A stretch of 8,178 bases of DNA. It comes from Methylocystaceae bacterium. GTDB lineage: Bacteria > Pseudomonadota > Alphaproteobacteria > Rhizobiales > Beijerinckiaceae. Below are positions 1 through 6,409 of this stretch, one piece after another. Location of the stretch: the NCBI GenBank assembly GCA_003152255.1, contig PLZT01000205.1, positions 1-8,178 on the forward strand, written 5' to 3'. The notes beneath the pieces were generated by a model that saw only the letters and a list, made by a program, of their open reading frames with translations, was not told the DNA's origin and made no database searches. A program made the position numbers and the translations under genes. Within the stretch, counting starts at the first letter, position 1. Every line of letters begins with the position of its first letter.

Positions 1-1074
1 GTTATTCCAGACGCCGAGAAGGCCCAGGAGCGCCGGCAGGTTGCGCTCGAACGGCGCCGCGCGGAAGTGCTCGTCGATCGCCTGGAAGCCCTCCAACATC
101 GCGCGGAAATGATCCGGGCCGATGGCCAGCATGGTTGAGAGCCCAATCGCGGAATCCATTGAATAGCGGCCGCCGACCCAGTCCCAAAACTCGAACATGT
201 TCGCGGGGTCGATGCCGAATTCCGCGACTTTTTCGGCGTTCGTCGAAACCGCGACAAAATGTTTGGCGACAGCCTTGGCGTCGCCTCCAAGGCCGCGAAG
301 CGACCAATCGCGCGCGCTTTTGGCGTTGGTCATCGTCTCCAGCGTCGTGAAGGTCTTCGAGCAGATGACGAACAGCGTTTCCGCCGGATCGAGATCCCGA
401 GTCGCCTCCACGAAATCGCTGCTATCGACGTTCGAGACGAACCGAAACGTCATGCCGCGATCGCTGTAATATTTGAGCGCCTCATACGCCATCACCGGCC
501 CGAGGTCGGAGCCGCCGATGCCGATATTGACGACGTTGCGGATGCGTTCGCCGCCGTGGCCTTTCCACTGACCGCTGCGGACGCGTTGCGTGAAGTCGGC
601 CATCTTGTCGAGGACGGCGTGGACCTGCGTCACGACGTTCACGCCGTCGACGATTATGGTCGCGCCTTTTGGGGCGCGAAGGGCGACATGCAGGACGGCG
701 CGATTTTCCGTCGCGTTGATTTTCTCGCCCCGAAACATCGCCTCGATCTTGGCGCGCAATCCGGATTGTTCGGCGAATTCGACGAGCAGCCTTGGCGTCT
801 CGTCGCGAATGCGATTTTTTGAGTAATCCAGAAAGACGCCGGCGGCCTCCGCCGTCATCCGCTCGCCGCGCGTCGGATCGTCGCTGAACAGGTCTCGCAG
901 GCGCTGGCCGCGCATGCTGGCGTGATGAGCTTCGAGAGCGCGCCACGCCGCGTCCTTGCTCGTCGAGCGCCCGGAGAATGTCTCCGCTTTCGCGGTAGGT
1001 CGCGGCGTTCTTTCCGATCTCCCTCGCCCCTCGCTTCGAACGAGTCCCGATTCGCCGGAGAGCGGCGCCGCTCC
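1..1074 (-). CDS. pgi: Glucose-6-phosphate isomerase, 3' end beyond window, fused in frame to the upstream kinase
   Basis: Cytosolic enzyme interconverting glucose-6-phosphate and fructose-6-phosphate. Visible motifs in order: LDYSKNR (831-811) near the N-terminus, [11 protein letters not shown] (528-496) in the sugar-phosphate isomerase domain, SKTFTTLET (360-334) phosphate-binding loop, and [11 protein letters not shown] (183-151), the first family signature. The frame is open through the left edge. About 320 residues of a family of roughly 550 are seen, so the second signature and C-terminal catalytic residues lie outside. Homology to typical Pgi N-termini begins near SKDAAW (960-943). About 38 codons before that (1074-961) look like linker, rich in Arg, Ser and Gly. 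There is no ATG, GTG or TTG in frame between the kinase end and ATG 915, and a start at 915 would lose the first helix. I therefore read it as the C-terminal part of a kinase-Pgi fusion. The open frame formally extends up to an ATG at 1563. The product assignment is firm; the start is not. Confidence 0.93.
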
Positions 1075-1786
1075 CCACAGCTTAAATCCGCCGCGAAAGG
1101 CGTTGGCGGTATCGCCCGCTCGACAATTCGGCGGCAGAGTTTCGAGCTTCTTCGTATTGCCGCCGCCGAGCACGGTTTCGTCGGGCTCCAATGCCGTGAC
1201 GAGGCGCGCTACAACGTCGGCGACGTCGCTCCGCCACCGCTTCTTGCCGTGGCGCATAAGTCCCGCCCGGCCCACGTAATCCTCGTAGGTGCGCTTCTTG
1301 TAAGGCAAGTGGCCAAGCTCCATAGGCTCCACGACGCCATCGACGATGATGGTCGATCCAAGCCCGGTTCCAAGGCCCAGAAAGAGCATCTTGCCGCCCC
1401 GGTAGCTTCCCAACGCCTGCATGGCGGCGTCGTTGACAATTTTCACGGGGCGGCCAAATGCTCCCGTGAAATCGAAACCTACCCACCCACGCCCCAGGTT
1501 GTAGGGCTCCGTGATCGGCGGCGCCGACGACAGGGCCGGGATAGCCGATCGACACGGCGTCATAGTTCCAATCTTCAGCGAGCTTCTTGACTTCCGAGAT
1601 CATTCGGCCGGGCGTCAGCGTCGGCCCGGATGGAAATGATCGCCGCTCGGTCTGGCCGGTCGCGAGAATCTTGATCGAGCTTCCGCCCACATCGACAACC
1701 AGCACGCTTTTGACCGAGGGCGCGATCGCAACGTCGTCGCGCCGCGCCGTTCGCTCCTCGCCCGCGAGCAGTGAGTTCGCGCGCAT
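1075..1786 (-). pseudogene. ROK-family (polyphosphate/ATP-type) glucokinase, reading frame broken by one frameshift
   Basis: Phosphorylates glucose to glucose-6-phosphate. The first part reads from ATG 1786 and carries the phosphate-1 motif DVGGSSIK (residues 32-39) and the GYPGPV segment. The frame is then lost near 1514-1532. One frame over, the protein resumes with [12 protein letters not shown], the catalytic-type NDAAMQALG (from 1434), GLGTGLGS (phosphate-2, about 1377-1354), ELGH (1320-1309), GGGNTKKLE (about 1167-1141) and a typical C-terminus [10 protein letters not shown] ending at 1075. The ROK zinc motif CxCGxxGCxE is absent after ELGH, as in polyphosphate glucokinases, so I lean to that subgroup; the phosphoryl donor is not provable here. 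ATG 1786 lies 4 nt after the tal stop, suggesting translational coupling. A TTG at 1828 is a less likely start. Uncorrected, the first frame runs on as nonsense to a TAA at 1084-1082. The frameshift could be a sequence error, since motifs on both sides are well kept. No stop separates it from Pgi. Confidence 0.82.
1514..1532 (-). other. Frameshift site inside the glucokinase gene
   Basis: Upstream of this point the kinase is read in the frame of ATG 1786, giving GYPGPVV. Downstream, the recognisable protein PITEPYNLG continues in the frame of ATG 1563. The junction is the repetitive GC-rich stretch GTCGTCGGCGCCGCCGATC. The change equals one extra base or two missing bases. No classical slippery heptamer is visible. 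The second-frame ATG at 1563-1561 could in principle restart translation, but it would yield a kinase lacking its first phosphate-binding motif. Confidence 0.8.
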
Positions 1787-1790
1787 CGGG

Positions 1791-2876
1791 CTAGCTAGCT
1801 CGTTTGAGAAGCGCGCATTTGGATCCAACCACGCTCATCAGGTCGCTCCATGAATTGGTGAAGGATTTCGCGCCTTCCTCCTGAAGCTGGGTCGACATCG
1901 CGCGGACATCGATCCCGGCCTCCGCGAACCGCGCCAGAAGGTCTTCGCAATCGCCACCGTCCGCCGGCATTGTCGCGCCGATGGCGCCGTGTTCGGCGAG
2001 CGCCTTCAGCGTGCCCTCCGGCATGGTGTTCACAGTGAATGGCGCGGCCAGCGCCTTGACGTAGAGGACATCCGAAGCCTTTGGATCCTTGGTTCCGGTG
2101 CTGGCCCACAAAAGGCGTTGCGGGCGCGCGCCGGCGTTGTAGGCGCGCATCCATCTGGGCGAACTCAGCAAACGGAGATAGGCCTTGTAGGCCCGCTTGG
2201 CGACGGCGACGCCGAGCTGGTTGTTGAGCGCCTCTGGAACCTTCCCGGCCACCGCGACGTCCCAGCGGCTGATGAAGATCGAGGCCACCGAGCCGATGTC
2301 GGGGTTCAATCCCGCTTCGATGCGGCGTTCGACGCCCCGCATGAACGCATCGGCGGCCGCGAGATATTGATCGTCGGAAAACAACAAAGTGACATTGACC
2401 GGCACGCCGGCGAAGATTGCATCTTCGATCGCCGGCAACCCCTCTCTGGTGCCGGGAATCTTGATCAGGAGATTGGGTCGTCGAGCTGACGCATGCAGCT
2501 CCTTGGCCTGGGCGATCGTCGCCTTGGAGTCGTGCGCGAGCAGAGGCGAGACTTCCAGCGAAACCCAGCCGTCGACGCCGTTGGTTCGGTCATGGACAGG
2601 CCGGAACAGGTCCGCGGCCTGCCTAAGATCCTCCAGCGCCAATTCAAAAAATAATTTCTCCCCAGACTTGCCCTCCGCGAGCTTGGTTTTGATCTCGTCA
2701 TCGAAATCATTGCCGTTCCTGATCGCGTGATCGAAGATCGTCGGGTTGGAGGTCAGGCCGGTGACCGACAGCTCGTCAATGTAGCGCTGGAGAAGGCCCG
2801 TCCTCAACATGCCGCGCGTGAGGTTGTCAAGCCAGAGGCTTTGGCCGAGATCGCTCAGAACCTGAGTCGCTTTCAT
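1791..2876 (-). CDS. tal: Transaldolase (361 aa, actinobacterial/Tal-Pgi type)
   Basis: Cytosolic pentose phosphate enzyme that transfers a dihydroxyacetone unit between sedoheptulose-7-phosphate and glyceraldehyde-3-phosphate, giving fructose-6-phosphate and erythrose-4-phosphate. Family hallmarks: LGQSLWLDNLTR near residue 10, ELSVTGLTSNPTIFDHAI (35-52), the Schiff-base lysine K139 in NLLIKIPGT, NVTLLFS (161-167), and SVASIFISRWD around residue 200. This resembles the transaldolase class that is fused to Pgi in some bacteria; here the two are separate, with the kinase between them. The start is ATG 2876, matching the usual MKAT...DLGQSLWLD N-terminus, with a weak GGGTGA ribosome site just upstream. 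A more upstream TTG at 2936 would overlap the likely promoter. The gene ends in TAG at 1793-1791, within GCTAGCTAGC, 4 nt before the kinase ATG, so it is probably the first gene of an operon tal-kinase-pgi. Confidence 0.95.
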   Translation of the reverse strand: MKATQVLSDLGQSLWLDNLTRGMLRTGLLQRYIDELSVTGLTSNPTIFDHAIRNGNDFDDEIKTKLAEGKSGEKLFFELALEDLRQAADLFRPVHDRTNGVDGWVSLEVSPLLAHDSKATIAQAKELHASARRPNLLIKIPGTREGLPAIEDAIFAGVPVNVTLLFSDDQYLAAADAFMRGVERRIEAGLNPDIGSVASIFISRWDVAVAGKVPEALNNQLGVAVAKRAYKAYLRLLSSPRWMRAYNAGARPQRLLWASTGTKDPKASDVLYVKALAAPFTVNTMPEGTLKALAEHGAIGATMPADGGDCEDLLARFAEAGIDVRAMSTQLQEEGAKSFTNSWSDLMSVVGSKCALLKRAS

Positions 2877-2908
2877 GGCGTCACCCGAGGTAATTGTCAC
2901 TCCGAGCG

Positions 2909-2936
2909 TAAATATTGCAAAGGCCTCTCCCGTCAA
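2909..2936 (-). promoter_or_regulatory. Possible sigma-70-type promoter of the tal operon
   Basis: On the minus strand, TTGACG (2936-2931) is followed after 16 bases by TATTTA (2914-2909). Transcription would begin near 2902, leaving a leader of roughly 25 nt before ATG 2876. This AT-richer patch stands out in GC-rich surroundings. Identified by eye against the consensus only. Confidence 0.4.
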
Positions 2937-2976
2937 CCAAGAGCGTGAACGCGCAGCCGCCTTTTGGAAATAAAGG

Positions 2977-3027
2977 GACTGGCGGCGCTTGTTTCACGCC
3001 AGTTTCGCGCTCTGTACGCCGCCAGTC
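2977..3027. repeat. Inverted repeat with two competing pairings
   Basis: GACTGGCGGCG (2977-2987) is exactly complementary to CGCCGCCAGTC (3017-3027), an 11-bp stem with a 29-nt loop. Part of the left arm, ACTGGCG (2978-2984), can instead pair with CGCCAGT at 2997-3003, inside that loop, giving a 7-bp stem with a 12-nt loop. The two pairings exclude each other. On the minus strand the structure would be followed by CCCTTTATTTCC, which is a poor terminator tract. It lies about 100 bp upstream of tal, outside the predicted tal transcript. Confidence 0.6.
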
Positions 3028-3029
3028 GC

Positions 3030-3042
3030 CTCTCGACGAGAG
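3030..3042. repeat. Short near-perfect palindrome
   Basis: CTCTCG (3030-3035) and CGAGAG (3037-3042) flank a single A. It lies 2 bp after the larger inverted repeat. Possible protein-binding site or chance; nothing else supports a function. Confidence 0.3.
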
Positions 3043-3254
3043 CGTCGGCCGCGCTCTGGCTCGAAGGAATTTCCGCGGCTGGCGCTCCGGGCGCACTGAG
3101 AAGCAGACCGTGGCGCGAAAGAGAGCGGCGCACGCCTCATGGGCGCGCCGATGATGTTCATGGCTGGATCGAGGACATTCATCAATTCTGTTGCGAAGAC
3201 GCCCTTGGCGCTCGATGCCCCGGCCGCGCGAACTTCACATCGAATGGCGCGGGG

Positions 3255-3281
3255 AGGCGGTCGCCTGTCGGACGCGCGACA
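3255..3281. repeat. Two adjoining inverted repeats upstream of the GH15 gene
   Basis: AGGCG (3255-3259) and CGCCT (3262-3266) flank GT. They share a base with a second pair, TGTCG (3266-3270) and CGACA (3277-3281), with a 6-nt loop. They sit 24-50 nt before ATG 3305, where an operator or leader structure could act. Short arms in GC-rich DNA make chance a real possibility. Confidence 0.3.
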
Positions 3282-3304
3282 CCAATTTCGAAGGTTGAAT
3301 ATTC

Positions 3305-5140
3305 ATGTCTAGTCGCATCGAGGATTACGCGCTCATTGGCGATTGCCAAACCGCCGCGCTCGTCTCCAAGGACGGCTCAATCGACTGGCTCTGTTGGCCC
3401 CGCTTCGATTCGGGGGCGTGTTTCGCGGCGCTGTTGGGCGACGCGGGCAATGGCCGGTGGCGGATTGCGCCAGCCGCCGTGGAAGCGGACGCGAGCGCGC
3501 GGTCCAGGCGCTGCTATCGGCGCGGCACGCTGATCCTCGAAACCGAGTTCACCACCGCCGATGGCGGCGCTGTCGTCGTGATCGACTTCATGCCCCTGCG
3601 TGGGGAGCGGTCCTGGTCTCAACTCGTGCGTCTCGTCGTCGGTCAGCGCGGCGTTGTGCCGATGCGCTCGGAGTTGATCGTCCGGTTCGGGTACGGCGCT
3701 TGGGCGCCGTGGGTGACACGCAGCGACACCGGGGATCTCCTCGCGATCGCGGGCCCGGACTCGCTGATCCTCCGCACTCCAGTCGAGCTTCGGGGCGAGG
3801 GGTTGACGACGGTCGGCGACTTCACCGTGTCGGCTGGGCAGCGGACGCCATTCGTTCTCACCTACGTCCCCTCCCATTTGCCTCCTCCCGATCCAGCGGA
3901 CGCCGAAGAGGCGCTACGCTCTACGGAAGAATTCTGGCGGTCGTGGGCGAGCTCCTGCCGTAGCCCCGAACAGCACATCGAGATTGTCACGCGGTCGCTG
4001 ATCACGCTGAAGGCTCTGACCTATGCGCCGACGGGGGGCATCGTCGCCGCGCCAACCACCTCGCTGCCCGAGCGACTAGGGGGGGCGCGAAACTGGGACT
4101 ATCGGTACTGTTGGCTGCGCGACGCCACGCTGACGCTCCTCGCGCTGATGAACACTGGATATTACGAAGAGGCGAAGGCGTGGCGCGATTGGCTGCTCCG
4201 CGCCGCCGCTGGTAGCCCGGGGGATATCCAAATCATGTACGGGACCGCGGGCGAACGATGGCTGGCCGAGCGCGAGGCGCCTTGGCTCGGCGGGTACGAA
4301 AACTCGAAACCCGTGCGCATCGGCAACGCCGCCGTCGACCAGCTCCAGCTCGATGTTTTCGGCGAGGTGATGGACGCGCTCCATCATGCGCGGGCGGGTG
4401 GACTCCAGGACTTAGCGGCCGCGTGGGAGTTTCAGCTCGCGTTGCTCGAACATCTGGAAGTGGAGTGGCGCGCCCCCGACGAAGGCATTTGGGAGGTGCG
4501 GAGCGGACGCCAGCATTTCACCCATTCGAAGGTGATGGCGTGGGTGGCGTTCGACCGCGGGATCAAGGCCGTGGACGCGTTCGGGCTCGTGGGCCCGGTC
4601 GACCGATGGCGGCGGGTCCGCGCGGAGATCCATGAAGAGGTCTGCCGGCGGTCGTTCAATACGGATCTTGGCTCGTTCGCCCAAGTATATGATAGCGATC
4701 TGTTGGATGCGAGCGCGCTGCTGATCCCGCAGGTCGGCTTTTTGCCGCCCGACGATCCGCGTATCCGAAGCACTATCGAGGCCATCGAGCGCAAGCTCCT
4801 ACGCGGGGGATTCGTGCTCCGATATGACACGGCCGAGTCCCAGGACGGGCTGCCGCCCGGTGAAGGCGCCTTTCTTCCCTGCAGCTTCTGGCTTGCCGAC
4901 GCCTATGTCCTGACCGGGCGTCTCGCGGACGCGCGACGGCTGTTCGAGCGGCTGGTCGCCTTGTGCAACGACGTTGGGCTGCTCGCGGAGGAATATGACG
5001 CGGGCGCTCAACGTTTGGTTGGCAATTTCCCGCAGGCGTTCTCCCATATTGCGCTCGTGAACACGGCGCATAATATCGCCCACGTGACGAAGCCATGCGA
5101 GCAACGTTCCGGAAACGTACGGCTTGCGGCGGCGGAGTGA
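3305..5140 (+). CDS. Glycoside hydrolase family 15 protein (trehalase/glucoamylase type)
   Basis: Probably hydrolyses an alpha-glucoside, trehalose or an alpha-glucan, with release of glucose. The 611-residue protein starts with IEDYALIGDCQTAALV and GSIDWLCWPRFDS, the N-terminal beta domain typical of bacterial GH15 trehalase-like proteins. The (alpha/alpha)6 catalytic domain follows from about residue 225: RNWDYRYCWLRDA (262-274), GTAGERWL (313-320), GIWEVR with the likely general acid E397, and GEGAFLPCSFWLAD with the likely general base E520. Length is normal and all key motifs are present. No signal peptide is seen, so it should be cytosolic and act on internal stores. ATG 3305 is preceded by GAAGG at 3290-3294, and an in-frame TGA at 3296-3298 excludes an earlier start. 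The gene is divergent from tal and followed by the aldolase gene. GH15 trehalases and glucoamylases cannot be separated by eye, so substrate is left open. Confidence 0.92.
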   Translation: MSSRIEDYALIGDCQTAALVSKDGSIDWLCWPRFDSGACFAALLGDAGNGRWRIAPAAVEADASARSRRCYRRGTLILETEFTTADGGAVVVIDFMPLRGERSWSQLVRLVVGQRGVVPMRSELIVRFGYGAWAPWVTRSDTGDLLAIAGPDSLILRTPVELRGEGLTTVGDFTVSAGQRTPFVLTYVPSHLPPPDPADAEEALRSTEEFWRSWASSCRSPEQHIEIVTRSLITLKALTYAPTGGIVAAPTTSLPERLGGARNWDYRYCWLRDATLTLLALMNTGYYEEAKAWRDWLLRAAAGSPGDIQIMYGTAGERWLAEREAPWLGGYENSKPVRIGNAAVDQLQLDVFGEVMDALHHARAGGLQDLAAAWEFQLALLEHLEVEWRAPDEGIWEVRSGRQHFTHSKVMAWVAFDRGIKAVDAFGLVGPVDRWRRVRAEIHEEVCRRSFNTDLGSFAQVYDSDLLDASALLIPQVGFLPPDDPRIRSTIEAIERKLLRGGFVLRYDTAESQDGLPPGEGAFLPCSFWLADAYVLTGRLADARRLFERLVALCNDVGLLAEEYDAGAQRLVGNFPQAFSHIALVNTAHNIAHVTKPCEQRSGNVRLAAAE

Positions 5141-5161
5141 CAAGTTTGTGTGGCTCAGGTT

Positions 5162-5184
5162 CCCCGTCCTGATGCGGGGTTTTT
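5162..5184 (+). terminator. Rho-independent terminator-like hairpin in the aldolase leader
   Basis: CCCCG (5162-5166) pairs with CGGGG (5175-5179) around an 8-nt loop whose ends could add a T-G wobble pair. It is followed at once by five T residues (5180-5184). It lies 21 nt after the GH15 stop and directly abuts GAGGAG (5185-5190), the aldolase ribosome site. It probably ends most GH15 transcripts. The stem is only 5 GC pairs and the T-tract is short, so termination may be partial. Confidence 0.6.
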
Positions 5185-5197
5185 GAGGAGTAAGGCA

Positions 5198-6226
5198 ATG
5201 AACAAGGACCAGCTCGTTCGCACCGCGGAGGCGATGGTGGCCCCAGGGAAAGGGATTCTCGCCGCGGACGAGAGCGGCGGAACCATCGCCAAACGCTTCG
5301 CCGCGACGGGAGTCGCGTCGACCGAAGAAACGCGCCGTGATTACCGCGAGTTGCTGTTCCGCTCGGAGGGCGCGATAAATCAATATATTTCCGGGGTCAT
5401 CCTGTATGATGAAACGATCAGACAGACGGCGAAGGATGGAACGCCACTGGTGAAATTGATTGAAGCCGCGGGCGCGGCGCCAGGGATCAAGGTGGATTTG
5501 GGCGCCAAGCCGCTCGCCAATTTTTCCGGCGAGACCATCACCGAGGGTCTCGACGGCCTCCCAGAGCGGCTCGATGGTTACCAACGCCTGGGAGCACGCT
5601 TCGCCAAATGGCGGGCCGTCATTCACATCGACTCCTCGAACGGAATTCCTTCAGCCTTCGCGGTCGAGGCGAATGCGCAAATGCTCGCGCGATACGCGGC
5701 CGTTTGCCAAAACGCCGGTCTCGCGCCCATCGTGGAACCCGAGGTTTTGATGGACGGCGACCACGATATCGATCGTTGCGGCGAAGTGACCGAGTTTGTG
5801 TTGAAGACCGTTTTCATGCGCCTCTATGAGGCGCGCGTCTTTCTCGAGGGGATGGTGTTGAAGCCCAATATGGTTGTCCCTGGTCGGAAGAATCCGAAGC
5901 AGGCTTCTCCGGAAGCAGTCGCGCGGGCCACAATTCGAGTGCTTAGAAACTGTGTCCCCGCCGCGGTGCCTGGCGTCGCTTTCCTCTCCGGCGGGCAATC
6001 AGATGTCGAGGCCACCGCTAATCTTGACGCCATCAAGAATCTCGGCGGACCATGGGCGCTAACCTTTAGCTACGGTCGCGCGCTGCAGGCCGCGACTCTG
6101 CGAGTCTGGGCTGGGAAGCCCGAGAACGCGCTCGCGGCGCAGGCGGCCTTCACCCACCGGGCTCACATGAACGCTCTTGCCGCGCAGGGGCGATGGACGG
6201 AAAAGGACGAACGTTTGGCGGCGTGA
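5198..6226 (+). CDS. Class I fructose-bisphosphate aldolase (342 aa)
   Basis: Cleaves fructose-1,6-bisphosphate to dihydroxyacetone phosphate and glyceraldehyde-3-phosphate (and the reverse) through a lysine Schiff base, without metal. Evidence: GKGILAADESGGTIAKRF (residues 18-34) with D24 at the conserved aspartate position, KWR (137-139), VEPE (179-182), the active-site signature LEGMVLKPN with K222 as Schiff-base lysine, SGGQSDVEA (264-272) and PWALTFSYGRALQ ending the barrel. Length fits the family. ATG 5198 is chosen because a strong GAGGAG sits 7 nt upstream; a longer frame reaching back to 5150 would pass through the terminator-like hairpin and adds no family residues. It follows GH15 on the same strand by 57 bp. 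With the hairpin between them, it may be expressed by readthrough or from a promoter inside GH15 that I cannot identify. Confidence 0.95.
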   Translation: MNKDQLVRTAEAMVAPGKGILAADESGGTIAKRFAATGVASTEETRRDYRELLFRSEGAINQYISGVILYDETIRQTAKDGTPLVKLIEAAGAAPGIKVDLGAKPLANFSGETITEGLDGLPERLDGYQRLGARFAKWRAVIHIDSSNGIPSAFAVEANAQMLARYAAVCQNAGLAPIVEPEVLMDGDHDIDRCGEVTEFVLKTVFMRLYEARVFLEGMVLKPNMVVPGRKNPKQASPEAVARATIRVLRNCVPAAVPGVAFLSGGQSDVEATANLDAIKNLGGPWALTFSYGRALQAATLRVWAGKPENALAAQAAFTHRAHMNALAAQGRWTEKDERLAA

Positions 6227-6248
6227 CCATCAGCGTTGGGTTTGTCGT

Positions 6249-6307
6249 CTCGCCGGGGTCGGCGGCGAGGTTGAATAGCTCCCTCGTGCCCGGCGAATGA
6301 GCGCCGG
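6249..6307. repeat. Two short hairpins in the convergent gap after the aldolase gene
   Basis: CTCGCCG (6249-6255) pairs with CGGCGAG (6263-6269) over a 7-nt loop, and CCGGCG (6290-6295) pairs with CGCCGG (6302-6307) over a 6-nt loop. Neither is followed by a T-tract on either strand, so they are not clear intrinsic terminators. They may stabilise the 3' ends of the two converging transcripts or mark Rho-type termination. The rest of the 183-bp gap shows nothing recognisable. Confidence 0.4.
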
Positions 6308-6409
6308 AACGCGCGCGGACGCCCGCCGGTTTCTCGACGCGCTGTCGTGGATGGCGCGTTTGGGCGGAGGTCGGCGCGTGTTGGCGATTATCGCACAGTG
6401 GCGGAACAG

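Larger units (their letters stand above)
2877..3304. other. Non-coding divergent intergenic region between tal and the GH15 gene
   Basis: No protein-like reading frame is convincing here. Frames crossing it are arginine-rich and run out of phase into real genes. It holds the likely tal promoter near the left end, a set of inverted repeats at 2977-3042, and two further short inverted repeats at 3255-3281 close to the GH15 start. A 9-bp direct repeat CGCGCTCTG occurs at 3006-3014 and 3050-3058. The GH15 ribosome site GAAGG is at 3290-3294. I could not pick out a convincing promoter for GH15. Confidence 0.7.

Noticed and set aside
482..1078. 198-codon minus-strand frame starting at GTG 1078, considered as an alternative Pgi beginning
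   Set aside because: It is out of frame with every Pgi motif, and its sequence past about 950 is arginine-rich nonsense.
922..1590. 222-codon open frame on the plus strand
   Set aside because: Antisense to the kinase and Pgi, which have clear family motifs on the minus strand; the plus-strand product is arginine-rich with no recognisable domain.
1790..1799. Palindrome GCTAGCTAGC at the tal stop as a regulatory site
   Set aside because: It is made of the last tal codons and stop; a short self-complementary stretch is not evidence for a function.
2994..3185. Small 63-codon minus-strand frame in the intergenic region
   Set aside because: No ribosome-binding site upstream and a low-complexity arginine-rich second half; no support as a real small gene.
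2964..3533. 189-codon plus-strand frame crossing the intergenic region into GH15
   Set aside because: Runs out of phase through the GH15 N-terminus, has no family motifs and is rich in Arg, Gly and Pro.
4799..5626. 275-codon minus-strand frame antisense to the GH15 end and aldolase start
   Set aside because: Explained by GC-rich codon usage of the two real genes; it also crosses the terminator hairpin and shows no domain.
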